DNA of 58,468 nucleotides from an uncultured Lysobacter sp. (GTDB lineage: Bacteria > Pseudomonadota > Gammaproteobacteria > Xanthomonadales > Xanthomonadaceae). The DNA is taken from assembly GCA_946480055.1 (NCBI GenBank), contig CAMLID010000018.1:1-58468 (forward strand), written 5' to 3'. A program made the position numbers and the translations under genes. Of this stretch, positions 10,296-20,143 are shown piece by piece; the stretch's first letter is position 1; every line of letters begins with the position of its first letter. The notes under the pieces are model-generated. The model searched no databases and was not told where the DNA came from. It was given only the letters and a program-made list of their open reading frames with translations.

Positions 10296-10706
10296 TTACT
10301 CCGTTGCGGGCAGGTCGTCGTCGGACGCCAGCCACAGGTAGAAATCGGGATTCTCGTCGAGCGAGGCCAGCGCGGTGCTGCTGTCGTAGCCGGCGGCTTC
10401 GGGCGCCGGCAATACCGCGACCGGCGTTTCGCCGCTGGGCATTTCGGTCTGCGGCGTGCGCTGCAACTGCAGGCCGATGGCGAGCGCGAACACCGCCGCG
10501 GTGCCGCTGGCCAGGGCCCAACCCAGGCCGCGGCGCGGTGCGCGCGCCTCGGCACCGGCGTTGTGCCGGGCCAGGCGCAGGCGCGCGCGGGTGGACGGCG
10601 AGACCTCGGCCAGCGCGCGCCGATGCAGGGCGCGTGCGGCTTCGTCGAAGGCGCGGTCGGCGTCGGCCGGGCCGTCGCTGCCATAGCGTGGGTCGTTGTG
10701 GTTCAT
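10296..10706 (-). CDS. Putative anti-sigma factor / DUF3619-like membrane protein
   Basis: 136 residues. A soluble N-terminal part (to about residue 65) with the helical stretch AFDEAARALHRRALAEVS precedes one membrane segment (GLGWALASGTAAVFALAIGLQL) and a periplasmic tail ending WLASDDDLPATE. The gene overlaps the upstream sigma-factor gene by 4 bases (ATGA). Position and topology suggest an anti-sigma role; no zinc-binding anti-sigma motif is visible, so this is inference. The similarity to DUF3619 proteins is judged by eye. Confidence 0.65.
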   Translation of the reverse strand: MNHNDPRYGSDGPADADRAFDEAARALHRRALAEVSPSTRARLRLARHNAGAEARAPRRGLGWALASGTAAVFALAIGLQLQRTPQTEMPSGETPVAVLPAPEAAGYDSSTALASLDENPDFYLWLASDDDLPATE

Positions 10707-11284
10707 CGCCAGTCCTCCAATTGTCGCTGCAGCGCTTCGCGCGCGCGCGACAGATGCGTCTTTACCGCGCCTTCGCTGCAGCCCATCGCCCGCGCGGTCG
10801 TGGCGACGTCGAGTTCTTCCAGTATCCGCAGGCTGAAGGCCTCGCGTTGCCGGCGCGGCAAGGCGCCCAGCGCGTCGGCCAGCTTTGCGTAGGCCTCGCG
10901 GCCGTCGTGGGTGCGCGCCGGGTCGGGACCGTCGTCGGCCCAGTCCAGCGGGGTTTCGTCCTCGCGCGCGGCCGGCATCAGCCAGCGCAGCCGGAAGGTG
11001 CGCCGGCGCTGCACATCGACGATGCGGCTGCGCAGGATGCTCCAGAACAGTGGAGTCCATTCCGCGGCCGGCCGCTCGCGGTAGCCGAGCATCTTCACCA
11101 TCGCGTCCTGGACCGCGTCCAGCGCATCGTCGCGCTGGCGCAGGCCGAGTTCGGCGAAACGGAACGCGCGCGTGCCGATGCCGGCGAGGAATTCCTCCAG
11201 CGTCGTGGGGCTGCGCTCGGTCGCGTCCGTTGGGGACGCGACCAGAGCCAGATCGTCGGCTTCGGCGGACACGATTTGCAGCAT
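10703..11284 (-). CDS. RNA polymerase ECF-type sigma factor
   Basis: 193 residues with sigma-70 region 2 (DALDAVQDAMVKMLGYRERP) and region 4 (ALGALPRRQREAFSLRILEE, then the helix-turn-helix TTARAMGCSEGAVKTHLSRA). Region 4 fits the ECF pattern of a GCSEGAVK.HLSRA recognition helix. The next genes encode a single-pass membrane protein and a secreted DUF3106 protein, a common ECF/anti-sigma layout. An in-frame TTG at 11293 would add three residues; the ATG at 11284 is chosen as the likelier start. Confidence 0.85.
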   Translation of the reverse strand: MLQIVSAEADDLALVASPTDATERSPTTLEEFLAGIGTRAFRFAELGLRQRDDALDAVQDAMVKMLGYRERPAAEWTPLFWSILRSRIVDVQRRRTFRLRWLMPAAREDETPLDWADDGPDPARTHDGREAYAKLADALGALPRRQREAFSLRILEELDVATTARAMGCSEGAVKTHLSRAREALQRQLEDWR

Positions 11285-11296
11285 ACGACTCAAGGC

Positions 11297-11641
11297 TTAA
11301 TGCCGGTGGTCCCAGCGGCGATCGAAACGTTCGCCGCGGCGTTCCCAGCGCGCTTGTGCCAAGTCGCCGCGGCGGTCCAGGTGGGCCTCGGCGCGCTCGC
11401 CGTGGCGGTCGACCCGGGCCGCTGCGCGCGCATGGCCGTGGGCGGCCAGGGCGTCGGCGCGGCGGTCGCTGCGGGCCTCGATGCGGTCGCCGCGCCGGTC
11501 CAGACGCTGGTCGATGCGCTCGCCGTGGCGTTCCATGCGGTGCTCGACCCGGTCGCCACGGTCGCCGGCGACGGCGTTGCCGGCCAGGCCCAGGGCGGCG
11601 CCCAGACAGGCCAGGGCGAGCAGATAGGGTGTGCGTTTCAT
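11297..11641 (-). CDS. Secreted Arg/Asp/His-rich repeat protein
   Basis: 114 residues with a signal peptide (cleavage near NAVA-GD). The mature part is a low-complexity run of heptad-like units such as RGDRIEARSDRR, RHGERAEAHLDRRG and RRGERFDRRW, alternating Arg with Asp/Glu, and it ends in HRH. It is probably a long charged helix. It stands just upstream of the ECF sigma gene on the same strand, so it may be the first gene of that operon. Function unknown. Confidence 0.7.
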   Translation of the reverse strand: MKRTPYLLALACLGAALGLAGNAVAGDRGDRVEHRMERHGERIDQRLDRRGDRIEARSDRRADALAAHGHARAAARVDRHGERAEAHLDRRGDLAQARWERRGERFDRRWDHRH

Positions 11642-11761
11642 GTGGCTTTCCTCGTCGGTGGATGCGTTTCGAGCCCTGCGAGGAGGCAAACGCCCGGCCG
11701 TCGTCTCGGTTGACAACGCTGGCGCCCGGTTCATGGAACGTTATGATGCGGAAGACATCGC

Positions 11762-12084
11762 ATGGGGAAGACAAAGATGGGCGACGGGTTCGTGGCGCTG
11801 TACATCTTCATGCTGGCGGCGATCGCCGGCCACGTGATCATCTCGCGGGTACCGGTGATCCTGCATACCCCGCTGATGTCGGGCTCCAACTTCATCCACG
11901 GCATCGTCCTGATCGGCGCGATGGTCGTGCTGGGCCACGCCGACACCACCCTGGAAAAAGCGATCGGCTTCGTCGCGGTGCTGCTGGGCGCGGGCAACGC
12001 CGCCGGCGGTTACGTGGTCACCGAGCGCATGCTGGAGATGTTCAAGGCCAGCAAGAAGCCGGCCGGCAAGTCCGGGGGCGCGGC

Positions 12085-12088
<4 letters not shown>
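11762..12088 (+). CDS. pntAB: NAD(P) transhydrogenase subunit alpha part 2
   Basis: 108 residues with three hydrophobic segments (FVALYIFMLAAIAGHVII, FIHGIVLIGAMVVLGHA, AIGFVAVLLGAGNAAGGYVV). It is the membrane domain II part of the alpha subunit and forms the proton channel with PntB. GGAAG lies 7 bases before the first ATG; a second Met at 11777 is an alternative start. The stop overlaps the pntB start (ATGA). Confidence 0.92.
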
Positions 12089-13518
<1,430 letters not shown>

Positions 13519-13532
13519 CCGCCCGGCCTGGA

Positions 13533-13559
13533 GGTGCGCCGGCGCGAGCGCGGCGCACC
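13533..13559. terminator. Hairpin between convergent pntB and DUF1456 genes
   Basis: 9-bp perfect stem GGTGCGCCG / CGGCGCACC with a 9-base loop, in the short gap between two convergent genes; a likely two-way transcription stop, although no T-run follows. Confidence 0.5.
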
Positions 13560-13570
13560 CTCGATCGGGC

Positions 13571-14044
13571 TTACTGGCCGCCGCGCACGCGCAGGGTCAG
13601 GCCCTTGAGGAAATTGCGCAGCAGTTGATCGCCGCAGGCGCGGTAGTTCTTGTGGTCGCTCTGGCGGAACAGCGCGCTCAGCTCCGGCTTGGAGACCGGG
13701 AAGCCGGCGTCCGCGAACGCCTGGTGCATGTCCATGTCCTTCAGCTCGAACGCGACCCGCAGCTTCTTCAGCACCAGGTTGTTGGTGACGCGCTTTTCGA
13801 ACGGACGCGGCGGCAGGCTCTCGTCGCGGCCGCGGTAGTGATAGACCAGGCCGTCGAGGAAACGCGCGAGCACCGCGTCGTTGCATTCGGCATAGCCTTC
13901 GTCCTCGTCCTTCTTGAGGAAGGCTTGGACCTGGGTCTTGTCGATGGCGTAGCCGGGGTCCGCGAGCTGGACCAGCTCGACGACCTTGTTGTCGCTGAGG
14001 TCGAGCATGTAACGGATGCTGCGTAATACGTCGTTGCTGATCAT
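13571..14044 (-). CDS. DUF1456 family protein (YehS-like)
   Basis: 157 residues with two similar halves, each with the pattern ND.L...RY.L.L and a later F....V....F: MISNDVLRSIRYMLDLSDNK, then TNNLVLKKLRVAFELKDMDM. This internal duplication is typical of DUF1456 proteins such as E. coli YehS. Cytoplasmic, function unknown. Single gene. Confidence 0.9.
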   Translation of the reverse strand: MISNDVLRSIRYMLDLSDNKVVELVQLADPGYAIDKTQVQAFLKKDEDEGYAECNDAVLARFLDGLVYHYRGRDESLPPRPFEKRVTNNLVLKKLRVAFELKDMDMHQAFADAGFPVSKPELSALFRQSDHKNYRACGDQLLRNFLKGLTLRVRGGQ

Positions 14045-14384
14045 TGCCTGTCCTGCCGAGCCGGGCCGGTGCTACCGGAGATGAAGTCTGCGGTGCCCGC
14101 TGGCCAGGGCGCCGGTGGCTGCTGCGTCTTCGCGTGCATTGGGGCGCCCGGCACGCGCCGGGGACGTCCGCGAAACGGGATTTTGGCATTTCGGGCGGGA
14201 TCGGGCGCGCCGATATCGGTCCGGAACGGGTATCGGACCGGTTTCGGGCGGGTTTTCGGGCCGGACAGGCGCTGGATTCGACGCTGGGCGCGTCAAACGG
14301 CGATCGGCGATGCGATCCGAGGCGGGTGCCGGCCCCGGAAGGGCGGCGGCCGTCCCTGGCCACCGTCGGGGAACGCGCGGACGC
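14045..14384. other. Intergenic region without a gene
   Basis: 340 bases between the DUF1456 start and the cytochrome P460 stop. I see no convincing coding frame. A short inverted repeat CGGTCCG / CGGACCG at 14217-14240 could help end transcription of the P460 gene. The segment should also hold the DUF1456 promoter, which I could not place. Confidence 0.4.
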
Positions 14385-14984
14385 TCAGCCCTGCAGTTCG
14401 CTGAAGACGTAGCCCTGGGCCTTGCGGTGTTCGTGACAGGCCGCGCAGCCGGCGCGCTGGTCGCTGTCGAGGCGGTCGGTGTCCGCGCCGGCGGCGAACT
14501 CGGCGTAGCCCCAGCCGCCGGTGGCGGCGTAGCGGCGTGCATCCTTGACCATGACGTCGACGTGGCGGCGCGGGCCCTGATCGATGCTGCCGTCGGCAGT
14601 GACGCGGGTTTCGAACAGATCGTAGGCCAGCACCGAGCCGTCGGCGTAGCGGCCGTCGCGGTAGCCGGCCAGGGCCAGCTCGTTGGCGTAGATGTGGTGC
14701 AGGCCGCCGTAGCTGGCGAAGGCGGGGTGGCCGGCGGGGATCAGGCCGCTCTTGATGTGGGTCCAGCGCGTGTAGCCCTGCGGGAAAGCGATAGGCGCGT
14801 GCGCGGCCGGTTCGAGCGAGGCCGGTTCGAACGAGGCCGATCCGGGTGGGGCCGGTTTCGGCGAGCATGACCCCGGTGCGACATAACCGGCCGAGATCGC
14901 GATGCCGGAGCCTAGCGCGCCGGCCACGACCAGAATCAGTGCGATTACGGTGCGCCGGCGCGGTGCTGCGGTATCAGCGCGCAT
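14385..14984 (-). CDS. Cytochrome P460-family protein
   Basis: 199 residues. An N-terminal membrane anchor or signal (RRRTVIALILVVAGALGSGI) is followed by a linker rich in Pro, Ala, Ser and Glu, then the P460 domain (WTHIKSGLIPAGHPAFASYG, GLHHIYAN). The C-terminal CAACH at residues 180-184 is the c-type haem motif. Family members oxidise hydroxylamine or bind NO; here a periplasmic, membrane-anchored redox role is likely but the substrate is unknown. Its start overlaps the upstream membrane protein by 11 bases. Confidence 0.85.
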   Translation of the reverse strand: MRADTAAPRRRTVIALILVVAGALGSGIAISAGYVAPGSCSPKPAPPGSASFEPASLEPAAHAPIAFPQGYTRWTHIKSGLIPAGHPAFASYGGLHHIYANELALAGYRDGRYADGSVLAYDLFETRVTADGSIDQGPRRHVDVMVKDARRYAATGGWGYAEFAAGADTDRLDSDQRAGCAACHEHRKAQGYVFSELQG

Positions 14985-15495
14985 CGGCGGCTAGCCCCTG
15001 GCCGTGCGCGCGATCGTCGCCGGCGAAACCGCGGCGCACGATCAGCGCGATCGGCAGACCGACCAGCAGCGCGTGGGCGACGATGCTGCACACGATCCAC
15101 AAGGTATTGGCCGCTCCGCCGCCGGGCGCGGCCGACAGCGGCACTACGACGTAGGTCATCAGCGCGTACAGCAGCAGTCCGTAGAGCAGACCGTAACGCA
15201 CCGGACGCGCGACCAGCGCCGGCCAGCGGCGCGCGACCAGGGCGTAGGCCGCGGCCATCATCGTGGCGATGAAGTAGTGCAGGACCAGACCCAGCGCGGC
15301 GGTGGCGTTGCCGCCGCCGAACGCGTCCTTGCCGAGCACGCCGGCGGCGATGCTCTGGCCGATGCGCTGCGCGGGCACGCCTTTCAGGCCCCAGAAACTG
15401 GTGGCGTAGACGATATCCAGGGTGCCGGCGACCAGGCCGGCGGCGAGGACGCACAGCAGCAGGCTGCGGGTAGTGGGCGAAGCGGAGCGGGGCAT
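14974..15495 (-). CDS. Four-helix inner-membrane protein (YagU/DUF1440-like)
   Basis: 173 residues with four hydrophobic segments (LLLCVLAAGLVAGTLDIVYA, LGLVLHYFIATMMAAAYALV, YGLLYGLLLYALMTYVVVPL, LWIVCSIVAHALLVGLPIAL). The pattern resembles YagU-type membrane proteins, but I cannot assign a role. It lies 55 bases after the AraC gene and overlaps the cytochrome P460 gene by 11 bases, so the three probably form one minus-strand transcription unit. Confidence 0.75.
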   Translation of the reverse strand: MPRSASPTTRSLLLCVLAAGLVAGTLDIVYATSFWGLKGVPAQRIGQSIAAGVLGKDAFGGGNATAALGLVLHYFIATMMAAAYALVARRWPALVARPVRYGLLYGLLLYALMTYVVVPLSAAPGGGAANTLWIVCSIVAHALLVGLPIALIVRRGFAGDDRAHGQGLAADAR

Positions 15496-15550
15496 GCGGT
15501 GATCCTCGTCGGTGTTGCGGCGGTCGGTTCGATCGTTCGTGGGAGCCGGC

Positions 15551-16438
15551 TCAGGCAGCCTGCGGTTCGGCGCATTCCATCCGCCGCGCTTCGGTCGCGG
15601 TCAGGCCGAAGGAATGCTTGAAGGCACGGCAGAACGCGCTCTGGCTTTCGAAGCCCAGCGCCTCGGTGATCTCGCACACCGGCATGCGGGTCTCGCGGAC
15701 CATGCGCCAGGCGCGGTCGGAGCGCAGGCGCGCGGCGTACTCGGTGGGGGTTTCGTCGAACACGTCGCGGTAGATGCGGATCAGGTGGCAGGGCGAGTAG
15801 CTCGCGCTGCGCGCCAGCCGCGCCAGGTCCAGGCGCGCGTCGGGATGACGGCGGATCAGGTGCTGCACGCGCAGCAGGCGCAGCAGGGTCTGCTGGCGCC
15901 GGCGCAGGGTGCGGCCGCTGCAGCGCTGCAGGCGCTGGTGCAGGTCGCGTTGCTGGTCGATCAGGGCCGCGCACAGGGCTTCCAGCAACGGCTCGATGTC
16001 GTCCTCGACGTCGCGCGCGCGGCGCGCCAGGCGCACGGTCAGGCGCCGCAGATCGCGACTGGACGCACCTTCCCAGGGGAACAGGTCGGCGCTGCCGCTG
16101 TCTGCATTGCCGTCCTCGCCGTGGCGATTCGTGCGCAGGTAGCGCGCCCAGGCCGCCTGCGAGCCGACCAGGGCCAGCCAACCGCAGGGTTGGCGCGCGC
16201 TGCAGCGCAGGGGGCCTTCGCGCCAGACCTGGGCGTGGCCTGCGTCGATCTCCCAGCTGCTGTCCTGGGCTTCGCAGCGCAGCCGGCCCGACAGCGGCAG
16301 GCAGAACGAAATCCATTGCGCCGGCAGTTCCAGTTGCGCGCCGCGTGCGGAGGCGCGCACCAGGTGCAGGGCGTCGCCGCTGACGGCGCTCAGGTCGAGG
16401 TTTTCGGCGAAGCGGAGGGGGTGGTAGCGCAGGTTCAC
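15551..16438 (-). CDS. AraC-family transcriptional regulator
   Basis: 295 residues. The C-terminal 100 residues hold the double helix-turn-helix: LDLARLARSASYSPCHLIRI (first HTH) and VCEITEALGFESQSAFCRAF (second HTH), ending KHSFGLTATEARR. The N-terminal 180 residues are a cupin-like effector domain (SGRLRCEAQDSSWEIDAGHA). It probably controls the following membrane protein and cytochrome P460 genes, judged by position. Confidence 0.9.
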   Translation of the reverse strand: MNLRYHPLRFAENLDLSAVSGDALHLVRASARGAQLELPAQWISFCLPLSGRLRCEAQDSSWEIDAGHAQVWREGPLRCSARQPCGWLALVGSQAAWARYLRTNRHGEDGNADSGSADLFPWEGASSRDLRRLTVRLARRARDVEDDIEPLLEALCAALIDQQRDLHQRLQRCSGRTLRRRQQTLLRLLRVQHLIRRHPDARLDLARLARSASYSPCHLIRIYRDVFDETPTEYAARLRSDRAWRMVRETRMPVCEITEALGFESQSAFCRAFKHSFGLTATEARRMECAEPQAA

Positions 16439-16780
16439 TGGGGGCTCTCGCGATTCGAAGGCGCATCCGGCGCCGTTGCGATCACCCTACCCAGCGTTGC
16501 GTGCGTGCTGGAGGACCAATTGTCGCGAACGCGATGGAGCCAATCGGAAGCCGTCGCGGGATCCGAAAAAGAGCCCGGGAAGTGTTCCCGGGCATGCCTG
16601 CGGACGGTGGGTGCGCTGCGCCGTGGTTTCGTGCGTGCCGGACTAGCGTCGACCTTGCTTCGAGAGAGAGATGGAGCACCGCGGACGCCGCAAATGGTGG
16701 TCCCGGCGCGATCCGGGCGCTGTCCCGCGGGCGCCCGCCCGGATCGACGCGGGCTGTCGTTCGGCTGTGCCGAAGACGCG
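16439..16780. other. Intergenic region between araC-type gene and TonB receptor
   Basis: 342 bases without a convincing gene. It contains the upstream region of the AraC regulator; an ATGGAGCCAATCGG word at 16534-16547 recurs in front of the MocR gene at 20122-20135. A GC-rich palindromic stretch lies at 16566-16593. Confidence 0.35.
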
Positions 16781-16806
16781 AAAAAAGCGGCCCCTCGCGG
16801 GGCCGC
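16781..16806 (-). terminator. Rho-independent terminator of the TonB receptor gene
   Basis: On the minus strand an 8-bp stem GCGGCCCC / GGGGCCGC with a TCGC-type loop is followed by six T residues, 26 bases after the receptor stop codon. Confidence 0.9.
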
Positions 16807-16832
16807 CGGTGTCGTACGGGTTTTGCGAGAGG

Positions 16833-19800
16833 TCAGAACTTCTGGGTGTAGCGGAAGTAAATGAAGCGACCGGGCACTTCGTACGCCGCGTCGAAGCTGT
16901 TGGCGAAGGCCTGCACCGAGCGCGGCGGGTCCTTGTCGAACAGGTTGTTTACGCCGATGGTGACCTTGGAGTTCCAGGGCGTGTTCCAGTACACGCTGGC
17001 GTCGTGGTAGGTGGTCGCGCCGATCTTGTTCTCGGCCTCGGCCATCGAGCGGATCGCGTCGCCGCCGGCTTCGCCGTCCCAGACGCCGTTGTTGTTGACG
17101 TCGACCGGAATGCCGATCACGCGGTCCGGGTCCGAGCACAGGAAGCTGTAGCCGTAGTCGACCATGGCTTGGCAACGCTCGTCCTGGTGCGAGAAGTAGC
17201 GCACGTTCCAGGTCGCGCCGAAGTCGCCCTTTTCCCAACGCGCCATCAGGTTGGAGCGGATGCGCCAGCCGTTGCTGCCGGTGATGTATTCGCCCGGTTC
17301 GTTGGCGGATTCGTCGATCGGCCACTCCTCCACGCGCTGACCGATATGCGGTACGTCGTTGAGGCGCTCGCCGAAGATGCCGTCGTCGTCGAGATCGCTC
17401 TCGGCTTTGGCGACGTAGCTGGTGTCCCAGTTGAAGCTGAACTTGCCCCAGCGGCTTTCAGGCAGCTTGTAGTTGACGGTCATGTCGAAGCCTTCCGTGC
17501 GCAGGCCGCCGATATTGACCGGCTGCGACAGCAAGGTGGCGACCGCGCCGCCGGGCGCGCGGGTGTAGTTGCAGAAGCGCTGGACGTTGCCGACCACGCA
17601 TTCGTCGAGGATGAACTGGCCGGTAGGCGCGACCAGGGCGTTGTCGATGTCGATCTTCCACCAGTCCAGGGTGATATCGAAGCCTTCCAGCCAGCTCGGG
17701 CTGTAGACGAAGCCCAGGGTGGTCGATTCGCTGCTTTCCGGCTCCAGCAGCGGGTTGCCGCTGACGTTGATGCGGATCTGCGGATTGCCCTGGTCGTAGC
17801 CGCCGGGGGTCACGCCTTGTGCAAGGCAGCGTGCTTGCGCGGCGGGCGAGAGGTTGGGGAAGCGCGCCAGGTTGCAGGGATCGGCGATGGTCGGGAAGGA
17901 GTCGGCGCTGCCGGCGAACAGTTCCACGATCGCCGGAGCACGGAAGCCCTCCGACCAGTTGCCGCGGATCATCAAGTCGTCGATCGGTTTCCAGCGGAAA
18001 CCGAACTTGCTGTTGAGCGTGTCGCCGACGTTGCTGTAGTCCGAGTAGCGAGTGGCGATCGAGAAGTCGAGCAGCTTGGCGAACGGCATGTCGGCCAGCA
18101 CCGGCACCGCCAGTTCGAGGTAGGCCTCGTCCAGCGAATAGCCGCCGGAGATCGGCGCGGCCGCGTTGCCGGTGGTATTGCCGGAAGCGATCAGGGCGTC
18201 GGGCTGGAAGTAGCCGCTCTCGGCCCGGTGCTCGAGACCGAACGAGAACGCCAGCGGACCGCCCGGCAGGTTGAACAGATCGCCGCCGATGTTGGCGTAG
18301 TAGGTCTTCTGCTTGAAGCCGACCGAGTCGTGGGCGACGAAGCTCGAGTAAGCCAGCATTTCCGGCGTGAGCGAGCCGGCCGCGCCGAGCAAGTTCATCG
18401 GCACGCAGCCCAGGATGATCGAGGTCGCGTCGCCGGGGCGGCTGACGCAGATCGGGCGGCCGCTGGTGGCGCGGCCGGCGACGGTGTCGATCATCGACGG
18501 ACCCAGCGCGTTCTTCAGCGCGAGCAGGTTGAACAGGCCGTCGGTGACGGTGTTCTGCTTGTTCTCGCCGTAGAAGTAGCCGGCCTCCCAGTCGAACGGC
18601 TTGTCGGCGAAGTCCAGCGTGCCCTCGAAGCCGAGATTGGTGGCGAAGGTGTCGATGTCCTGTCGGAACGAGCGGCCGCCGGTTTCGACGGCGCGGCGCT
18701 GGACGCGCGAGACCATGACGCCGAACGGGTTGTACATGCTGTCCGGGCTGATCGTGACGGTCCGGGGTTGCAGGCCCGCGCCCGGACCGCTGCCGAGCAC
18801 GATCGGCATCGCCGCCAGCAGCTGTTCGGAGCGGCGGTTGTTGTAGGTCACGGTGGTCAGGAAGCGCAGGTTGTCGGTGATGTCGAGCGAGCCGGAGGCG
18901 AACACCGAGCGCCGTTCCTGCGGCGTGAGCAGGTAGTTGTCGGGCGCGAAGTTGTAGAAGTCGTCGCCAGTGCGATTGCGCCAGCTGGTGCCGCTGAGGC
19001 CGTCGTTGTAGGTGAAGTTGCCGACCACGCCGGGGGTCTGGGTGCCGGGAGGCGCACCGTTGGGGTTGGCGACGGTGGGACGGGTCTCGGCGACCGAGCA
19101 GGTGCCGAAGATCGGGTCGAAGGTGCCGGTGCACAGGGCGAAGCGGCCGTTGGGCGTGGTCGAGCTGCCGAAGGCGACGCCGGTGCCGGCGCGCGGCTCC
19201 TTGGAGATCTTGCGGTCGCCGGCCAGTACCGGCTCTTCCTTGACGTAGGCCAGGCCGAGCATCGCGGTCCAGCGGTCGGACGCGGCGCCGATGGTGAAGT
19301 CGACCGCCTCGCGGAAGCCGTCGCCGTCGCCGTAGGTGCCCAGGTAGGCGTTGGCTTCGGCACCTTCGTAGTTCTGGCGCAGGATCACGTTGACCACGCC
19401 GGCGATGGCGTCGGAACCGTAGATGGTCGAGGCACCGTCCTTCAGCACTTCGATGCGTTCGACCGCGGCGGTCGGGATGGTGTTGAGATCGACCACGCCG
19501 CCCAGGCCGGCGCCGCCGACCCAGCGCTTGCCGTTGACCAGGACCAGGGTGCGGTTGGGGCCGAGGTTGCGCAGGTCCACCTGGGTCTGGCCGTCGCCGC
19601 CGTTGTTGACGGTGCTGTTGAGCGCGGAACCGTTGGCGGTGATGTTCTGGATCACATCGCCGACCGAGGTAAGGCCCTGGGCGCTGATGTCTTCGCGGCT
19701 GAGCGAGAAGATCGGCTGCGAGGTTTCGATGTCGGTACGTTTGATGCGCGAGCCGGTCACTTCGATCCGGTCCAGGGTGGTCGCCTGGGTCTCTTCCGCG

Positions 19801-19898
19801 GCCTGGGCGTGCGCCGCCAGCGGCAGTGCCGCGCTGGAAACGGCGGCGCTGGCGAACAGCGCTCGTCGGATGGCGTGACTGAGGGTGTGCGAGGGCAT
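16833..19898 (-). CDS. TonB-dependent outer-membrane receptor
   Basis: 1021 residues. The start at 19898 (MPSHTLSHAIRRALF) is chosen because a normal signal peptide follows (cleavage near AAHA-QA); the frame is open further upstream. The plug domain has DRIEVTGSRIKR and SVGDVIQNI, then NRTLVLVNGKRW and VERIEVLKDGASTIYGSDAI, all diagnostic. The C-terminal beta-barrel ends in the aromatic YFRYTQKF required for outer-membrane insertion. It imports an unknown ligand with energy from TonB-ExbB-ExbD. It is transcribed divergently from a MocR-type regulator. Confidence 0.95.
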   Translation of the reverse strand: MPSHTLSHAIRRALFASAAVSSAALPLAAHAQAAEETQATTLDRIEVTGSRIKRTDIETSQPIFSLSREDISAQGLTSVGDVIQNITANGSALNSTVNNGGDGQTQVDLRNLGPNRTLVLVNGKRWVGGAGLGGVVDLNTIPTAAVERIEVLKDGASTIYGSDAIAGVVNVILRQNYEGAEANAYLGTYGDGDGFREAVDFTIGAASDRWTAMLGLAYVKEEPVLAGDRKISKEPRAGTGVAFGSSTTPNGRFALCTGTFDPIFGTCSVAETRPTVANPNGAPPGTQTPGVVGNFTYNDGLSGTSWRNRTGDDFYNFAPDNYLLTPQERRSVFASGSLDITDNLRFLTTVTYNNRRSEQLLAAMPIVLGSGPGAGLQPRTVTISPDSMYNPFGVMVSRVQRRAVETGGRSFRQDIDTFATNLGFEGTLDFADKPFDWEAGYFYGENKQNTVTDGLFNLLALKNALGPSMIDTVAGRATSGRPICVSRPGDATSIILGCVPMNLLGAAGSLTPEMLAYSSFVAHDSVGFKQKTYYANIGGDLFNLPGGPLAFSFGLEHRAESGYFQPDALIASGNTTGNAAAPISGGYSLDEAYLELAVPVLADMPFAKLLDFSIATRYSDYSNVGDTLNSKFGFRWKPIDDLMIRGNWSEGFRAPAIVELFAGSADSFPTIADPCNLARFPNLSPAAQARCLAQGVTPGGYDQGNPQIRINVSGNPLLEPESSESTTLGFVYSPSWLEGFDITLDWWKIDIDNALVAPTGQFILDECVVGNVQRFCNYTRAPGGAVATLLSQPVNIGGLRTEGFDMTVNYKLPESRWGKFSFNWDTSYVAKAESDLDDDGIFGERLNDVPHIGQRVEEWPIDESANEPGEYITGSNGWRIRSNLMARWEKGDFGATWNVRYFSHQDERCQAMVDYGYSFLCSDPDRVIGIPVDVNNNGVWDGEAGGDAIRSMAEAENKIGATTYHDASVYWNTPWNSKVTIGVNNLFDKDPPRSVQAFANSFDAAYEVPGRFIYFRYTQKF

Positions 19899-20143
19899 TG
19901 CGATAACTCCGCTGAGTAAGGGCCATGCGTTGGCCGGCTCAGTGAAATTACGAATCCTTAACGATCGGCGTTGCGCGGTCCGCGACTGAAAAGCTATGCC
20001 GGACTCGTGCGGTGACTGCGCGGATGTGGCGATTTGTGTTGACGCTCCCATTGGTCATGTTGTGCCGGCATCATCCAGCCCGATAGATTGGTCGCCGGGC
20101 GGATCGGACGCGCCCGCATTCATGGAGCCAATCGGGACCTCCC

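Noticed and set aside
16671..19919. 1082-codon plus-strand open frame opposite the TonB receptor
   Set aside because: Antisense shadow of the receptor; composition dominated by Val, Ala, Asp, Arg and Gly, without motifs.
16534..20135. 14-base word ATGGAGCCAATCGG in two regulator upstream regions
   Set aside because: A 14-base match between two places in 58 kb is expected by chance several times; it is mentioned only as a note in the intergenic entry.
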